In this document: piece by piece, positions 1 through 9,654 of the stretch | Numbering within the stretch: position 1 is the first letter of the stretch | Layout of the letters: each line of letters begins with the position of its first letter | NCBI RefSeq assembly: GCF_947499695.1 | Contig: NZ_CANMPQ010000002.1 | Location: forward strand, 186,001 to 250,000 | DNA from: an uncultured Allomuricauda sp. | Lineage (GTDB): Bacteria; Bacteroidota; Bacteroidia; Flavobacteriales; Flavobacteriaceae | Direction of reading: 5' to 3' | DNA length: 64,000 bases | Program-made: the position numbers and the translations under genes | The notes under the pieces: model-generated | Seen by the model: the letters and a program-made list of their open reading frames with translations, nothing else | What the model was told of the DNA's origin: nothing | Database searches by the model: none

Positions 1-4
1 CACT

Positions 5-18
5 CCCAATGTATTGGG
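5..18. repeat. short perfect inverted repeat before lepA
   Basis: CCCAAT-GT-ATTGGG lies 12 nt upstream of the lepA start codon. With a 2-nt centre it is more a palindromic site than a stable hairpin. The bases before it are outside the window, so its role (end of an upstream gene, terminator remnant or operator) cannot be decided. Confidence 0.3.
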
Positions 19-30
19 CAATAGCTTTTA

Positions 31-1827
31 ATGAAGAAGATTAGAAATTTTTGCATTATTGCACATATTGACCATGGTAAGAGTACCTTGGCAGATCGTC
101 TTTTGGACTTTACCGGTTCTGTGACCGAACGCGAGAAACAAGACCAACTTTTGGACAATATGGATTTGGAACGAGAGCGGGGCATTACCATAAAAAGTCA
201 CGCCATCCAAATGGAGTATGAATACAACGGAGAGACCTATATTTTGAATTTAATTGATACTCCGGGACATGTTGATTTCTCCTACGAAGTTTCACGTTCC
301 ATTGCTGCCTGCGAAGGAGCTCTTTTAGTTGTAGATGCTGCGCAGAGCATTCAAGCGCAGACCATTTCCAATTTGTATTTGGCTTTGGAGAATGACTTAG
401 AAATTATACCGGTACTCAATAAGGTCGATTTACCAAGTGCAAATCCAGAAGAGGTAACAGATGATATTGTCGATCTATTGGGGTGTAATGCGGAGGAAGT
501 GATTCCCGCAAGTGCCAAAACCGGAATTGGAATAGAAGAAATTCTCGCAGCAATTATTGAACGTGTACCTCCGCCAGAAGGCAATCCTGATGAGTCACTT
601 CAGGCATTGGTTTTCGATTCTGTTTACAATCCTTTTCGAGGAGTGGAAACCTATTTTAGAGTCATCAATGGTGAAATTAAGAAAGGTCAAAAGATAAAAT
701 TTGTTGCCACTAACAAGGATTATTTTGCCGATGAAATAGGCACCTTAAAATTGACTCAATTTCCAAAGCTTACTATTTCCACAGGAGATGTTGGGTATTT
801 GATAACGGGAATTAAAGACGCTCGCGAAGTAAAAGTCGGTGATACAATTACCGATGCTGCTAAACCAACACAGAATGCAATTGAAGGTTTTGAAGATGTA
901 AAACCAATGGTTTTCGCAGGCATTTACCCTGTCGACACGGAAGATTTTGAGGAATTGCGTTCTTCTATGGAAAAACTTCAGTTGAACGATGCTTCTCTTG
1001 TATTTACTCCGGAAAGTAGTGCTGCCCTTGGTTTTGGTTTCCGTTGTGGTTTTCTAGGTATGTTGCATATGGAAATTATCCAAGAACGCCTGGAACGCGA
1101 ATTTAACATGACAGTCATCACCACAGTTCCCAACGTTAGCTATCATGCCTACACGACCAGAGATAGAGAGACCGCTTTCATTGTAAACAACCCTTCAGAC
1201 CTGCCAGACCCCTCCACGGTTGATCGCGTAGAGGAGCCCTATATCAAGGCAACAATCATTACCAAATCTGATTTTGTGGGTAATGTAATGTCACTTTGTA
1301 TTGAAAAGCGAGGACAGATTACGAATCAAACCTATTTGACAACGGAAAGGGTAGAACTTATTTTTGATATGCCCTTGGCTGAAATCGTTTTCGATTTTTA
1401 CGACCGATTAAAAACCGTTTCAAAGGGATATGCCTCTTTCGATTATACCCCAATAGGTATGCGAACCTCCAAATTGGTCCGAGTGGATATTCTTTTAAAC
1501 GCGCAACCTGTTGACGCTTTATCGGCATTGGTTCATTTTGATAATGCACATACCATTGGAAAAAAGATGTGTGAAAAGTTAAAAGAGCTTATTCCAAGAC
1601 AACAGTTTGATATCCCTATTCAAGCTGCTATAGGTTCTAAAATTATTTCAAGAGAGACCATAAAAGCTTTGCGAAAGGATGTAACCGCCAAGTGTTATGG
1701 AGGAGATATTTCTCGAAAGCGAAAACTACTTGAAAAGCAGAAAAAAGGTAAAAAGCGTATGCGCCAAGTGGGTAATGTTGAAATCCCCCAGCAAGCTTTT
1801 ATGGCCGTTTTAAAACTTAACGATTAG
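31..1827 (+). CDS. lepA: Elongation factor 4 (LepA), ribosomal back-translocase GTPase
   Basis: The 598-aa product matches the full length of LepA (about 599 aa in E. coli). The P-loop AHIDHGKST is at residues 11-19, the G3 motif DTPGHVDF near 77 and the G4 motif NKVDLP near 130. EF-G-like domains II, III and V follow, then the LepA-specific C-terminal domain with its basic tail ([19 protein letters not shown]). LepA binds ribosomes and can reverse translocation, acting in stress and in subunit biogenesis. The ATG at 31 gives the canonical N-terminus [19 protein letters not shown]. The gene ends tail-to-tail with the next gene on the other strand, the two stop codons sharing the tetramer TTAG. 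Identification is secure. Confidence 0.97.
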   Translation: MKKIRNFCIIAHIDHGKSTLADRLLDFTGSVTEREKQDQLLDNMDLERERGITIKSHAIQMEYEYNGETYILNLIDTPGHVDFSYEVSRSIAACEGALLVVDAAQSIQAQTISNLYLALENDLEIIPVLNKVDLPSANPEEVTDDIVDLLGCNAEEVIPASAKTGIGIEEILAAIIERVPPPEGNPDESLQALVFDSVYNPFRGVETYFRVINGEIKKGQKIKFVATNKDYFADEIGTLKLTQFPKLTISTGDVGYLITGIKDAREVKVGDTITDAAKPTQNAIEGFEDVKPMVFAGIYPVDTEDFEELRSSMEKLQLNDASLVFTPESSAALGFGFRCGFLGMLHMEIIQERLEREFNMTVITTVPNVSYHAYTTRDRETAFIVNNPSDLPDPSTVDRVEEPYIKATIITKSDFVGNVMSLCIEKRGQITNQTYLTTERVELIFDMPLAEIVFDFYDRLKTVSKGYASFDYTPIGMRTSKLVRVDILLNAQPVDALSALVHFDNAHTIGKKMCEKLKELIPRQQFDIPIQAAIGSKIISRETIKALRKDVTAKCYGGDISRKRKLLEKQKKGKKRMRQVGNVEIPQQAFMAVLKLND

Positions 1828-2081
1828 ACTTCTAAATCCAACTCACAGGCCAATTCAACGGCTAATTTTATTGAAAGTCCGCCTAACTCTTCTTCTGGAA
1901 GTGTTTCTGACACCCCATTTTCCGATGCCGTGTAAGTTCCATCTCCGTTATCGCAAATTTCAAACTTATTCCCAGCATTGGAAGTACAAGACTCACATTT
2001 AGATCCTCCATCATCGTCATTGGAACAACTTGCAAAAGTCAATGCAATTGCCAAGGTGGTTAAAAACAAAATCTTTTTCAT
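1824..2081 (-). CDS. Small secreted lipoprotein, function unknown
   Basis: 85 aa with a clear lipoprotein signal ([19 protein letters not shown], lipobox FASC with Cys at residue 19), followed by an acidic SNDDDGG spacer. That spacer resembles the Bacteroidota lipoprotein export signal to the outer surface. The mature part is acidic and carries CESC plus two more cysteines (CD and ACELD), enough for two disulfides. No known domain is recognised. The stop codon overlaps that of lepA, so transcription of the two genes is convergent. It is probably exported to the outer membrane; the role is unknown. Confidence 0.75.
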   Translation of the reverse strand: MKKILFLTTLAIALTFASCSNDDDGGSKCESCTSNAGNKFEICDNGDGTYTASENGVSETLPEEELGGLSIKLAVELACELDLEV

Positions 2082-2254
2082 TTTTAAAAGTTTTAAATGA
2101 TTGTTTTAACGAATATATCAGTATAACGTTTCCATCCATGCTAAGGATTTATGGATAGCACGAACCAATTGATAGATGCTTTGCAAAGCAGGATTTTCTT
2201 AATAAGTGGTTATACAGCTAATCTTTTGTAACTTACTACACAGACGCCACCAGT

Positions 2255-2899
2255 GTGAATGACCAACCTCGAAAAATTCTCATTTGTGAGGACCATCAAA
2301 TTGTTATAGATGGTCTGCGTTCCATTATCCAAGATTTTTCTGGTTTTGAAGTCGTCGATGCCATCAATGGGTATTCAAATCTATATTCTTCTCTGGAAAA
2401 GTATGAGCCAAGTATTCTTTTGCTTGACTTAAATCTTCCACAGAAAAATGGTCTGGAAATTCTCCAAGAACTTAGAGGCAAAAACAATGATATCAAGGTT
2501 CTTATTCTTACCATGTACAACAAAAAAACAATTGTCAATAAGACCATTACCCACGGAGCAAACGGGTTTTTACTAAAAAATTGTTCTTCAGAAGATCTGC
2601 TGGACGCCTTGAATCATGTCTCCAAAGAAAGTGGTTTTTACTATGGGGAAGGTGTGGTAAAGAGCACCAAGCCAGACCCATTAAAAGAGGATGAGTTTTA
2701 TAAACGGATACAACTGACCCCAAGGGAAAAAGAGATTATTAAATATTTATGTGATGGCAATAAGGTGCCGGATATAGCTTCTGCTATGAGCATTAGCCCT
2801 TTAACTGTTGAAACCCATAAAAAAAATATCTACCGTAAACTTGGAGTAGATAGCAGTATTAAACTTGTAACCTTTGTGCATGAAAATCAATTGTTATAA
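2255..2899 (+). CDS. NarL/FixJ-family response regulator
   Basis: 214 aa. The N-terminal receiver domain has the acidic pair E12/D13, the phospho-acceptor D58 (SILLLDLNLP), the conserved Thr in ILTMY and the Lys in GFLLKN. The C-terminal LuxR-type HTH spans about 150-195 (LTPREKEIIKYL, then the recognition helix SPLTVETHKKNIYRKL). It starts with GTG at 2255; no upstream ATG fits. It overlaps the downstream sensor kinase gene by 20 nt, so the two are translationally coupled and form a two-component system. The target genes are unknown. The two barrel genes that follow on the same strand are the nearest candidates, by position only. Confidence 0.93.
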   Translation: MNDQPRKILICEDHQIVIDGLRSIIQDFSGFEVVDAINGYSNLYSSLEKYEPSILLLDLNLPQKNGLEILQELRGKNNDIKVLILTMYNKKTIVNKTITHGANGFLLKNCSSEDLLDALNHVSKESGFYYGEGVVKSTKPDPLKEDEFYKRIQLTPREKEIIKYLCDGNKVPDIASAMSISPLTVETHKKNIYRKLGVDSSIKLVTFVHENQLL

Positions 2900-4730
2900 A
2901 ACTTACTGGTTTCTCTTTTCTCTTTTTGCCGTTTGTTTCACTCCATTGCATGCTAATGACAGCATTGTTTTTCATGATGCTCGCTTTTCAAAAAACCTGA
3001 AAGATTTCGTCACCATTAATATTTCTAAAAAAAACGAAGGTCCTTTCTCAACCGATAAACTAGATCGCTTCGCTTCCCTCGATGATAAACGATCTTTTTT
3101 CTACTTGGGTTTTGATGTAGCACAAGCCTATTCTAAGTTCACCTTAGAAAACCAATCAAACACATCCAAAGAAGTTATTTTGTCTTTTTCGTACCCTTTT
3201 CTTGAAGATGTAAGCGTATACAAAGTTGATCAAGGGGATTTAAAGCTGGAGGGAAGTGTTGGCATAAATCTATTGAAACAGGGGGTAGAGCGTACCTGGA
3301 AGGTATCCATCACTTTGTTACCAAAGGAGAGGTCGCTGTACTATCTGGTTTTCAACAAATCTAAGGGCAAACCCTTGGCAACAGATATCATTGTTCAAGA
3401 CAGCGACACCTATTACAACACCCATACCTTTCAAAGTGTGGCCATTGGCTCCTATGCCGGACTTGTGCTATTGTCTCTTCTTTTTACAACCCTCATTTTT
3501 GTTTTTATAAAGCGAACACTGTTTTTATTATATGGTCTTTACCTAACCATCTTGTTGATTTTTATCGGTTCGTATCTTGGTTATACCAATTTGTTGTTAC
3601 CTCCTGAATCCTTGGACGTAGGACGCGCCATTTATGTGATTTCCATTGAGCTCTCAACCGCGGTTTTCATTCTTTTTGCCCAACAAGTGCTTATGGCAAA
3701 AAAGTATTTGCCAAAACTCAAAAAAAGTGTTGAGTTTGTGATTGTTTTTCAATTTGCTTTTCGGATTTTTCTGCATTTTATGGCCAACTCAATGTATGCG
3801 GCCCAAGTTGAACTATTTATGAAGCTTTGGTATTTGACAATTCTGTTTTTAATTGTCGCTCTGGTCATTGAGGTTTTTGTTTACCTAAAGCATAACAAAA
3901 AAATAGGAGCTTATTTTGCGATTTCTTATTTGTTCATGGCAATTGGGTCTATATTGTTGGTGCTATACCACAGTTTTGGCCTCTTAAAGTTTTCATTTTA
4001 TGGTCTTCCTGGAATTTTTTACGCCTCTGCCCTAGAAGTTTGTTTTCTTACCGCTACCTTGACGTTGGTGGTCGGGCAGATCTATCAGGAACGAAATTCC
4101 CTTGCCAACAAACTTGTACTTCAACAACAAAAATTTTTAAATGCTTTTGTTCAGGGGCAAGAAGACGAACGTAAACGTGTTGGCAGTGAGCTACATGACA
4201 ATATTGGAAGTAAAATCTCAAACTTGAAAAGGTTGTTCAGTACCAAATATTCCGATGAAAAAATGCAAAAAGAATTTGATGACATTTGTGAGGATGTTAG
4301 AACGGTGGCCCATAGTATTACTCCTGCAGAAATTTCGCTTGTTGGACTCTCAGGTGCCATTGACGAATTATTGGAGACCATTGAAAAAACGGAACAGTTG
4401 ACCATAAATTTCAACACCTTTCAATTCCCCGAAAATCTGAACGAAGGAATTTCCACACATTTGTTTAGAATTGTGCAGGAACTACTCCAAAATGTTATCA
4501 AGCATGCCAATGCATCTTGTGTTGACATTCAATTATTTGGACATAAGAACTCCGTTACCCTAAGCTTTGAAGATGATGGTCAGGGAGTTGCGCAAAAAAA
4601 CACCTCTTCCGGTATTGGTCTAAAAAACATTAGATCAAGGGTGACCCAAATGAATGGGCAACTTCTTTTTGACTCCCTCCCTGACAAAGGCACTTCGGTC
4701 TTAGTCATAATTCCTACAAAATATACCTGA
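2880..4730 (+). CDS. 7TM-DISM sensor histidine kinase (HisKA_3 type)
   Basis: 616 aa from the ATG at 2880, which lies inside the end of the response-regulator gene; an in-frame TTG at 2874 is a weaker start. Order of parts: signal peptide, periplasmic 7TMR-DISMED2-like beta domain (about 25-165), seven hydrophobic helices (about 185-395), a short coiled coil, then the HisKA_3 dimerisation motif ERKRVGSELHDNIGSK with phospho-His at about residue 439. The HATPase_c domain has the N box (ELLQNVIKHA) and G boxes (DDGQG, GIGLKNIRSR). It signals an unknown extracellular ligand, possibly a carbohydrate or small molecule as in other DISM receptors, to the NarL-type regulator upstream. Confidence 0.93.
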   Translation: MKINCYKTYWFLFSLFAVCFTPLHANDSIVFHDARFSKNLKDFVTINISKKNEGPFSTDKLDRFASLDDKRSFFYLGFDVAQAYSKFTLENQSNTSKEVILSFSYPFLEDVSVYKVDQGDLKLEGSVGINLLKQGVERTWKVSITLLPKERSLYYLVFNKSKGKPLATDIIVQDSDTYYNTHTFQSVAIGSYAGLVLLSLLFTTLIFVFIKRTLFLLYGLYLTILLIFIGSYLGYTNLLLPPESLDVGRAIYVISIELSTAVFILFAQQVLMAKKYLPKLKKSVEFVIVFQFAFRIFLHFMANSMYAAQVELFMKLWYLTILFLIVALVIEVFVYLKHNKKIGAYFAISYLFMAIGSILLVLYHSFGLLKFSFYGLPGIFYASALEVCFLTATLTLVVGQIYQERNSLANKLVLQQQKFLNAFVQGQEDERKRVGSELHDNIGSKISNLKRLFSTKYSDEKMQKEFDDICEDVRTVAHSITPAEISLVGLSGAIDELLETIEKTEQLTINFNTFQFPENLNEGISTHLFRIVQELLQNVIKHANASCVDIQLFGHKNSVTLSFEDDGQGVAQKNTSSGIGLKNIRSRVTQMNGQLLFDSLPDKGTSVLVIIPTKYT

Positions 4731-4792
4731 GTTCTGGTATTGTTTCATCTGCTATAATAGCTTCTATTTGGTTTACTATAAATCAATAAGCC

Positions 4793-6217
4793 ATGAAATT
4801 CTATATTTCTTCCAAAATACTGACAACATTCTTACTATGCCTTTTTCTATGCAATGGTTATTCTCAGGAAACAGATGAAAAGGAAAAAGACGCTCTTAGA
4901 CAAAAAATTGCTAACAGAGTAGAAGAAGAATACGAACACATTAAGAATGCATTTCAGGATATGTTCCGAAAGGCAAATGCTGCTTATAAAAATACAAATG
5001 CTCAAACTTGTGATGCTTTTGATTATGTTAAAAATCTAAAAGAACACAGTATTATAGTGTATGGTTTCACTCAAGAAACCCGCAGTATGTTACGCCATAA
5101 ACTTAGTTCTATGAATTCAGATGCAAATAAACTCAATCTAGAGGGGAGCTTTGATAGAGGAAATTTTAAAACCCTTGAAGACAAGCTATTGATTAGCTCT
5201 AGTAATTCAAATAGTTTCGCTGAATTTGTATCACTATTTGCTGGACAAAGTATTGGCGATTTAAGTAAAAATGATGCAGAATCTCTAAGGCGTAAGTATG
5301 ATCAATCAAAGTTGATGAAATCGTTTAGCTTGGATGATAGTTATAATTATGGAGACCACATTTTATTTAGCAAAAATTGTAACGTATTTGTTGACCATGA
5401 TATCTCCGAAACCGGAAAAAAATATCCCAACACTAAGTGGTTGTTCACTTCCAAAATAACATACAACTGCGGTTGTAAGGAAGGTTCAAACAAAAGCACA
5501 TTGAACAAAGCAACTTACACCTACACAGCCAAAACAACATCCCTAGAAACTGCATTCGATTTTACATTTAATGGCACTGTTTCAGATGCAAAATTATCAA
5601 TAAGTAATGTGGTTTGCTGCCCAGAAAAAACAGAAACAGAAAAAACTTCAAGCGCGGTACCCACGGAAGAATCCAAGCATTTTATAGAGGACACCCGAGA
5701 TATCTTTTTGAACAATCCACAAGCCAATGAAAGTGCGGTTTCTGAAGCATCAGATGAAGAAGGGTCTTTTTTCAGGGAAGCGGGCTCCTTTTCCTATGGA
5801 GTTTACCTTGGAAAACCTATTGGTGACGAGGCAGATTTCTTTGGATTTACATATGGAGCAGAAGTCGGTTATTTCCAAAACCTTAGTGATAAGTTCCAAC
5901 TAGGTGCAACCGCAGGTTATGCAAGATATACGGGAAAAGAAACCGATTTTGGTTTTGAAACTGAAGGGGAAAACTTTATACCCCTTACGGCTAAAGCAAG
6001 ATATAATTTTAGCGATGCCTTTGGTGCCGAAGCTGGCGTGGGGTATGCTATTTCTGCAAGTGAAGGAGGGGAAGGCGGCCTTATCTATAGTCTTGGCCCC
6101 TTTTGGAGACCTCTTGAAGCAATAGTACTTTTTGTAGGATATCGGAGTATTGCTTTTGGAGAAGGCAGTCTAGGCGCCTTAATGCTAAGCGGAAGTGTCT
6201 CACTCTCAAAAAAATAA
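4793..6217 (+). CDS. Outer-membrane beta-barrel protein with long N-terminal region
   Basis: 474 aa with a signal peptide cleaved after about residue 24 (CLFLCNGYSQ). Residues 25-300 form a soluble region with five or more cysteines (CDAF, CNVF, YNCGCK, VVCCPE) that I do not recognise. Residues about 325-474 alternate aromatic and glycine residues as in an 8-10 stranded barrel. The barrel part closely resembles the next gene: both contain GK-x-x-DFG followed by a Phe-rich strand and then ARxxYxxSDxFG. It follows the two-component pair by 62 nt. Likely role: surface-exposed barrel, function unknown. Confidence 0.75.
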   Translation: MKFYISSKILTTFLLCLFLCNGYSQETDEKEKDALRQKIANRVEEEYEHIKNAFQDMFRKANAAYKNTNAQTCDAFDYVKNLKEHSIIVYGFTQETRSMLRHKLSSMNSDANKLNLEGSFDRGNFKTLEDKLLISSSNSNSFAEFVSLFAGQSIGDLSKNDAESLRRKYDQSKLMKSFSLDDSYNYGDHILFSKNCNVFVDHDISETGKKYPNTKWLFTSKITYNCGCKEGSNKSTLNKATYTYTAKTTSLETAFDFTFNGTVSDAKLSISNVVCCPEKTETEKTSSAVPTEESKHFIEDTRDIFLNNPQANESAVSEASDEEGSFFREAGSFSYGVYLGKPIGDEADFFGFTYGAEVGYFQNLSDKFQLGATAGYARYTGKETDFGFETEGENFIPLTAKARYNFSDAFGAEAGVGYAISASEGGEGGLIYSLGPFWRPLEAIVLFVGYRSIAFGEGSLGALMLSGSVSLSKK

Positions 6218-6254
6218 CACTAAAGCAATTATATAATAACCAAACTTCAACAAT

Positions 6255-6830
6255 ATGAAACCCACATTCCGTAATTCCATTATTCTATTTAGCTTATTGT
6301 TCTTGGTATGCATCGTTGCTGCCAATGCACAAAGAAAAGAGGAAACCACTCAAGATGTTCCAATTTCAGTAGACGAAATTACTGAAGAGGATTTGGAGAA
6401 AGCATTTAATTCATATTATGCAGGAGTAGGCGTAGGTGTGCCCTCCGGAAGTCTTGGTGAGGCCGCCTCCTTTCTGTACGGTGCATTTGGGGGGTATTCT
6501 TTCAAAGTATCTAAAGGTTTTAGTGCCGGTCCGGAAGTCAACTATACCCATTTTGTTGGAAAAGATCGAGACTTTGGTGATATTACCGTAGAGGGCGAAG
6601 GTTTCGATTTTTTAGGAGTAAGTGCTAGAGTTGATTACCGTCTAAGTGATACATTTGGAGTGGGCGCCAATTACGGATATGGCACTTATTTGGAAGAGAA
6701 CTCTGATTTTGAAGATTATATTAGTATAGGCCTTGACATACGTCCAATCCCAGGACTTATTATTAGGCCAGAAATTACTTTTCAAAACGAGAGTGAATTG
6801 TACAGTGTTAGGGTTTCTCGCACCTTCTAA
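6255..6830 (+). CDS. Outer-membrane beta-barrel protein (OmpA/porin-like fold)
   Basis: 191 aa with a signal peptide (LLFLVCIVAANAQ), a short acidic linker and about eight predicted amphipathic strands, ending in VSRTF. A C-terminal Phe is the usual signature of an outer-membrane barrel. It is 37 nt downstream of the larger barrel gene and its core resembles that gene's C-terminus, so the pair looks like a tandem duplication in which one copy kept or gained an N-terminal domain. No enzymatic motif is visible. Confidence 0.75.
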   Translation: MKPTFRNSIILFSLLFLVCIVAANAQRKEETTQDVPISVDEITEEDLEKAFNSYYAGVGVGVPSGSLGEAASFLYGAFGGYSFKVSKGFSAGPEVNYTHFVGKDRDFGDITVEGEGFDFLGVSARVDYRLSDTFGVGANYGYGTYLEENSDFEDYISIGLDIRPIPGLIIRPEITFQNESELYSVRVSRTF

Positions 6831-6853
6831 TCGTTGACCAGAATTGGTAAGCT

Positions 6854-8680
6854 TTAATCCATTTCAAACATTTTCCCAAGGTAGACTAGTTTGTGCCCTT
6901 CTCCATTAGGAGTAAAATCTTTGCGATTTGCTGGAATGATATCAATACTCCCTTTGGGCGATTTGGTAAATACCGGAATAATATCATAATCCTTTAGGGT
7001 TATGTCAATAAGGCTATCATAATGCGACTTGTCCTTTATGTCAATTTCATGGATGGTCGGATGTTTCCGAACCGCATCCATAAGTTTGATAAAGTCATCG
7101 GTATGCGAAAAAAGTCCATCTGCAGGAGTATTCTCAGGGTCGTTGATTTCTTCAGAATTGACCAATCGAAAAGCGCCATTCTCACCGAACTGGTCCTTAA
7201 ACTTATCAATGGCGAATTTGTTGATATCAGAATTCCCGGTTAAGGCCATAAGGTATCCCATATCATTCAATTCAATATTATCCGTTAACGTATCAGAAAA
7301 AATGTTCGCGGACATGGCTTCCAAACCTAGGCTTTTAGCCTTTTCAACATTAGTGTCATTATTGTCTATGAGAACTACATGTCGGTTGTTCTTTTTGAGG
7401 TAATTCCCTATCAACCTCGACACTTTTGATGCTCCAATAATCAAGATTCCCTCGGATTTTGTCAAGAACACACCTATCATCTTGGCAAAAAGTCGTGCTG
7501 TTGTTGCGTTTAAAAGAACTGTTCCCAGAACAACCATAAACACTAAAGGCGTAATGTATTCTGCACCGGGTACACCTTTTGCCAATAACTTTGACCCAAA
7601 TAATGAAGCAATACCAGCAGCGACAATACCCCGCGGTCCAACCCAACCTATAAATAGTTTTTCATTCAATTTTAATCCAGAACCCTTTGTACTTAAAAAG
7701 ACCCCCAACGGCCTAATAATAAAAACAATGATCGCAAAAAGAAGGGCCGTGTTCCAGTTGAAAATCAACATCATGTCACTAATATTGATATTGGCTGCCA
7801 ATAGTATAAACAGGATGGAAATTAAAAGTACACTCAAAGACTCTTTAAAATAGAGCAATTCTTTAAGGTTGGGAAGATTCATGTTCCCAAGCACCATTCC
7901 CATAACAACCACGGCCAACAGGCCGGATTCGTGGGCAAATAGGTCTGACTCTACAAATACTAAAAGCACCACTGAGAGTGACACCACATTCATTAAGTAA
8001 TGGGGAATAAAGTTCTTTTTGATTGCAAATGCCAATGCGTGTGCAAAGGTGAATCCAAAAGTGGTTCCGAACAACAATATCTTACCAAATTCTACCAAGG
8101 CGGTCTGGGTAAAAGCACTACCCTCACCTACACTGATAAACTCAAATACCAATACTGCTACCAATGCCCCAATGGGGTCGATTAGGATTCCCTCCCATTT
8201 TAAAACCGCGGAGACGTCTTTTTTCAATGGAATGTTTCGAAGTATCGGTGTAATTACCGTCGGTCCAGTAACAATGATCAATGCCGAGAACAGAAAGGAA
8301 ATCTGCCATGTAAGTCCAAAAATATAATGAGCAGCAACTCCTGCTCCAAAAAAGGTGACTATAGAACCGAGTGTGATAAGTTTGGTTATAACGGGGCCCA
8401 CATTTTTAATTTCAGCACGCTTTAGGGTAAGACCTCCCTCAAAAAGAATAATGCTAATAGCAAGTGAAACAAAATAATACAACCCATCACCAGGGAAGAG
8501 TCCTTTTTTCCCATTCCAAATGGGTTCTATGAGTTTTGTGCCATCTTCAGTATATAGGGTGGCAATAGGACCAACCAATAGGCCAATTAATATTAGTGGT
8601 AAAATTGCTGGTAATTTAAATCGCCATGCAACCCATTGTGCAATAATTCCAAGAATAATTATTCCAGCAAGTTCGAGCAT
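6854..8680 (-). CDS. CPA1-type cation:proton antiporter with RCK_N (TrkA-N) domain
   Basis: 608 aa from the ATG at 8680 (MLELAGIIILGIIAQ); the open frame extends to 8743 but those 21 codons look like leader. Residues 1-395 form about 12 membrane helices of the Na+/H+ exchanger fold, with the family motifs GPTVITPIL and EGILIDPIGALVA. Residues about 400-530 are a Rossmann-type TrkA-N domain (GILIIGASKVSRLIGNYL, VVLIDNND), followed by a C-terminal regulatory segment. It would exchange Na+ or K+ for H+ across the inner membrane, gated by a nucleotide on the RCK domain. The USP-SulP operon diverges from it. Confidence 0.9.
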   Translation of the reverse strand: MLELAGIIILGIIAQWVAWRFKLPAILPLILIGLLVGPIATLYTEDGTKLIEPIWNGKKGLFPGDGLYYFVSLAISIILFEGGLTLKRAEIKNVGPVITKLITLGSIVTFFGAGVAAHYIFGLTWQISFLFSALIIVTGPTVITPILRNIPLKKDVSAVLKWEGILIDPIGALVAVLVFEFISVGEGSAFTQTALVEFGKILLFGTTFGFTFAHALAFAIKKNFIPHYLMNVVSLSVVLLVFVESDLFAHESGLLAVVVMGMVLGNMNLPNLKELLYFKESLSVLLISILFILLAANINISDMMLIFNWNTALLFAIIVFIIRPLGVFLSTKGSGLKLNEKLFIGWVGPRGIVAAGIASLFGSKLLAKGVPGAEYITPLVFMVVLGTVLLNATTARLFAKMIGVFLTKSEGILIIGASKVSRLIGNYLKKNNRHVVLIDNNDTNVEKAKSLGLEAMSANIFSDTLTDNIELNDMGYLMALTGNSDINKFAIDKFKDQFGENGAFRLVNSEEINDPENTPADGLFSHTDDFIKLMDAVRKHPTIHEIDIKDKSHYDSLIDITLKDYDIIPVFTKSPKGSIDIIPANRKDFTPNGEGHKLVYLGKMFEMD

Positions 8681-8772
8681 CGAAATAGTTTTTCTGAAAT
8701 TTACTGTTTTTCCGTGAAAAATTTGACTAAACTGAAAAACCACCGATATCTCTTAATACATTAAGTGGTATA

Positions 8773-9654
8773 TTGGCGACTATCTTTAAAAGAGAATTCT
8801 TGAATTCACCATTTAAAACCGTCTTATTTGGGTTTGCCTTTTCCCCTTCTTTGAAAATAAATATCATGGAGACCGCGAGAATAGCCTATTTTTTTCAGGC
8901 TAAATTACTGCTACTACATGTTGGCGAAAAAACAGAAGAAAAAGAAAAGGAAATTCTTGGAATCCTATCACAAATCGAACATAACAATCTTGAATTCTCC
9001 ATTGAGTGGAAAAATGGAAAGCCAGATCAGGTTCTATTGGAAACCTGCAAAACTTCTGATATTGACCTTCTAATTCTTGGAGCTCTTCAGCATGAAAATC
9101 TTTATCAGTTCTATATTGGATCCATAGCCAGAAAATTGACACGAAAAGTTTGCTGTTCCGTATTGCTATTGATAAAACCTTCTAAAGAACGGGTACCTTG
9201 TAAACATGTGGTGGTAAATGGGTTGGAAGATGAAGGAACTGCCCTGGCAATTTCAAATGCCGTTTTTGTATCAAACGCCTTGGGAGCCAAACAATTGACC
9301 ATTGTGGAAGAAATCCGACAAAAAGAGGTGGCCGTGAACATTGAAGATGATAAGTCTCTTAAAAAAGCCTCCATTCAAAAGGAGCGCCTACGACATCGGG
9401 AAGATTCACGAGTTCGAAAACTTTTAAAATCAATCCCAGAAAGATATTTGGAAAATCTGAAGATCAAAACCCAGAGTATTTTTGGAAAACGAGGGTACTC
9501 TATAGGTCACTATGCCGAGGTGGTACGAGCAGACCTTTTGGTAATGAACGCACCAAAAAAAATAGGTTTGTTGGATCGGATTTTTCCACACGATATCGAA
9601 TATATACTTTCTGATTTACCAACCGACCTACTCATAGTTAGAAAAAACAATTGA
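8773..9654 (+). CDS. Universal stress protein, tandem UspA domains
   Basis: 293 aa with two UspA-like halves. The first (about 12-135) has the LLLLHVGE strand, DLLILGALQ and a GSIARKLTRKVCCSVLLL end resembling the ATP-loop region (GSxxxxxxxxxxCPVLL). The second (about 143-290) ends in ADLLVMNAPKK and LPTDLLIVRK. No ATG fits. TTG at 8773 gives the longest form; TTG at 8800 (LNSPFKTVLFGFAFSP) matches better where Usp domains begin. The stop overlaps the start of the SulP gene (TTGA), so the two are coupled. Usp-SulP pairing suggests regulation of, or stress signalling around, anion transport. Confidence 0.85.
   Translation: MATIFKREFLNSPFKTVLFGFAFSPSLKINIMETARIAYFFQAKLLLLHVGEKTEEKEKEILGILSQIEHNNLEFSIEWKNGKPDQVLLETCKTSDIDLLILGALQHENLYQFYIGSIARKLTRKVCCSVLLLIKPSKERVPCKHVVVNGLEDEGTALAISNAVFVSNALGAKQLTIVEEIRQKEVAVNIEDDKSLKKASIQKERLRHREDSRVRKLLKSIPERYLENLKIKTQSIFGKRGYSIGHYAEVVRADLLVMNAPKKIGLLDRIFPHDIEYILSDLPTDLLIVRKNN

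Noticed and set aside
7482..8327. Long open frames on the plus strand across the antiporter gene
   Set aside because: They are antisense to a clear membrane-protein gene, whose codon pattern opens the reverse frames, and have no recognisable domains.
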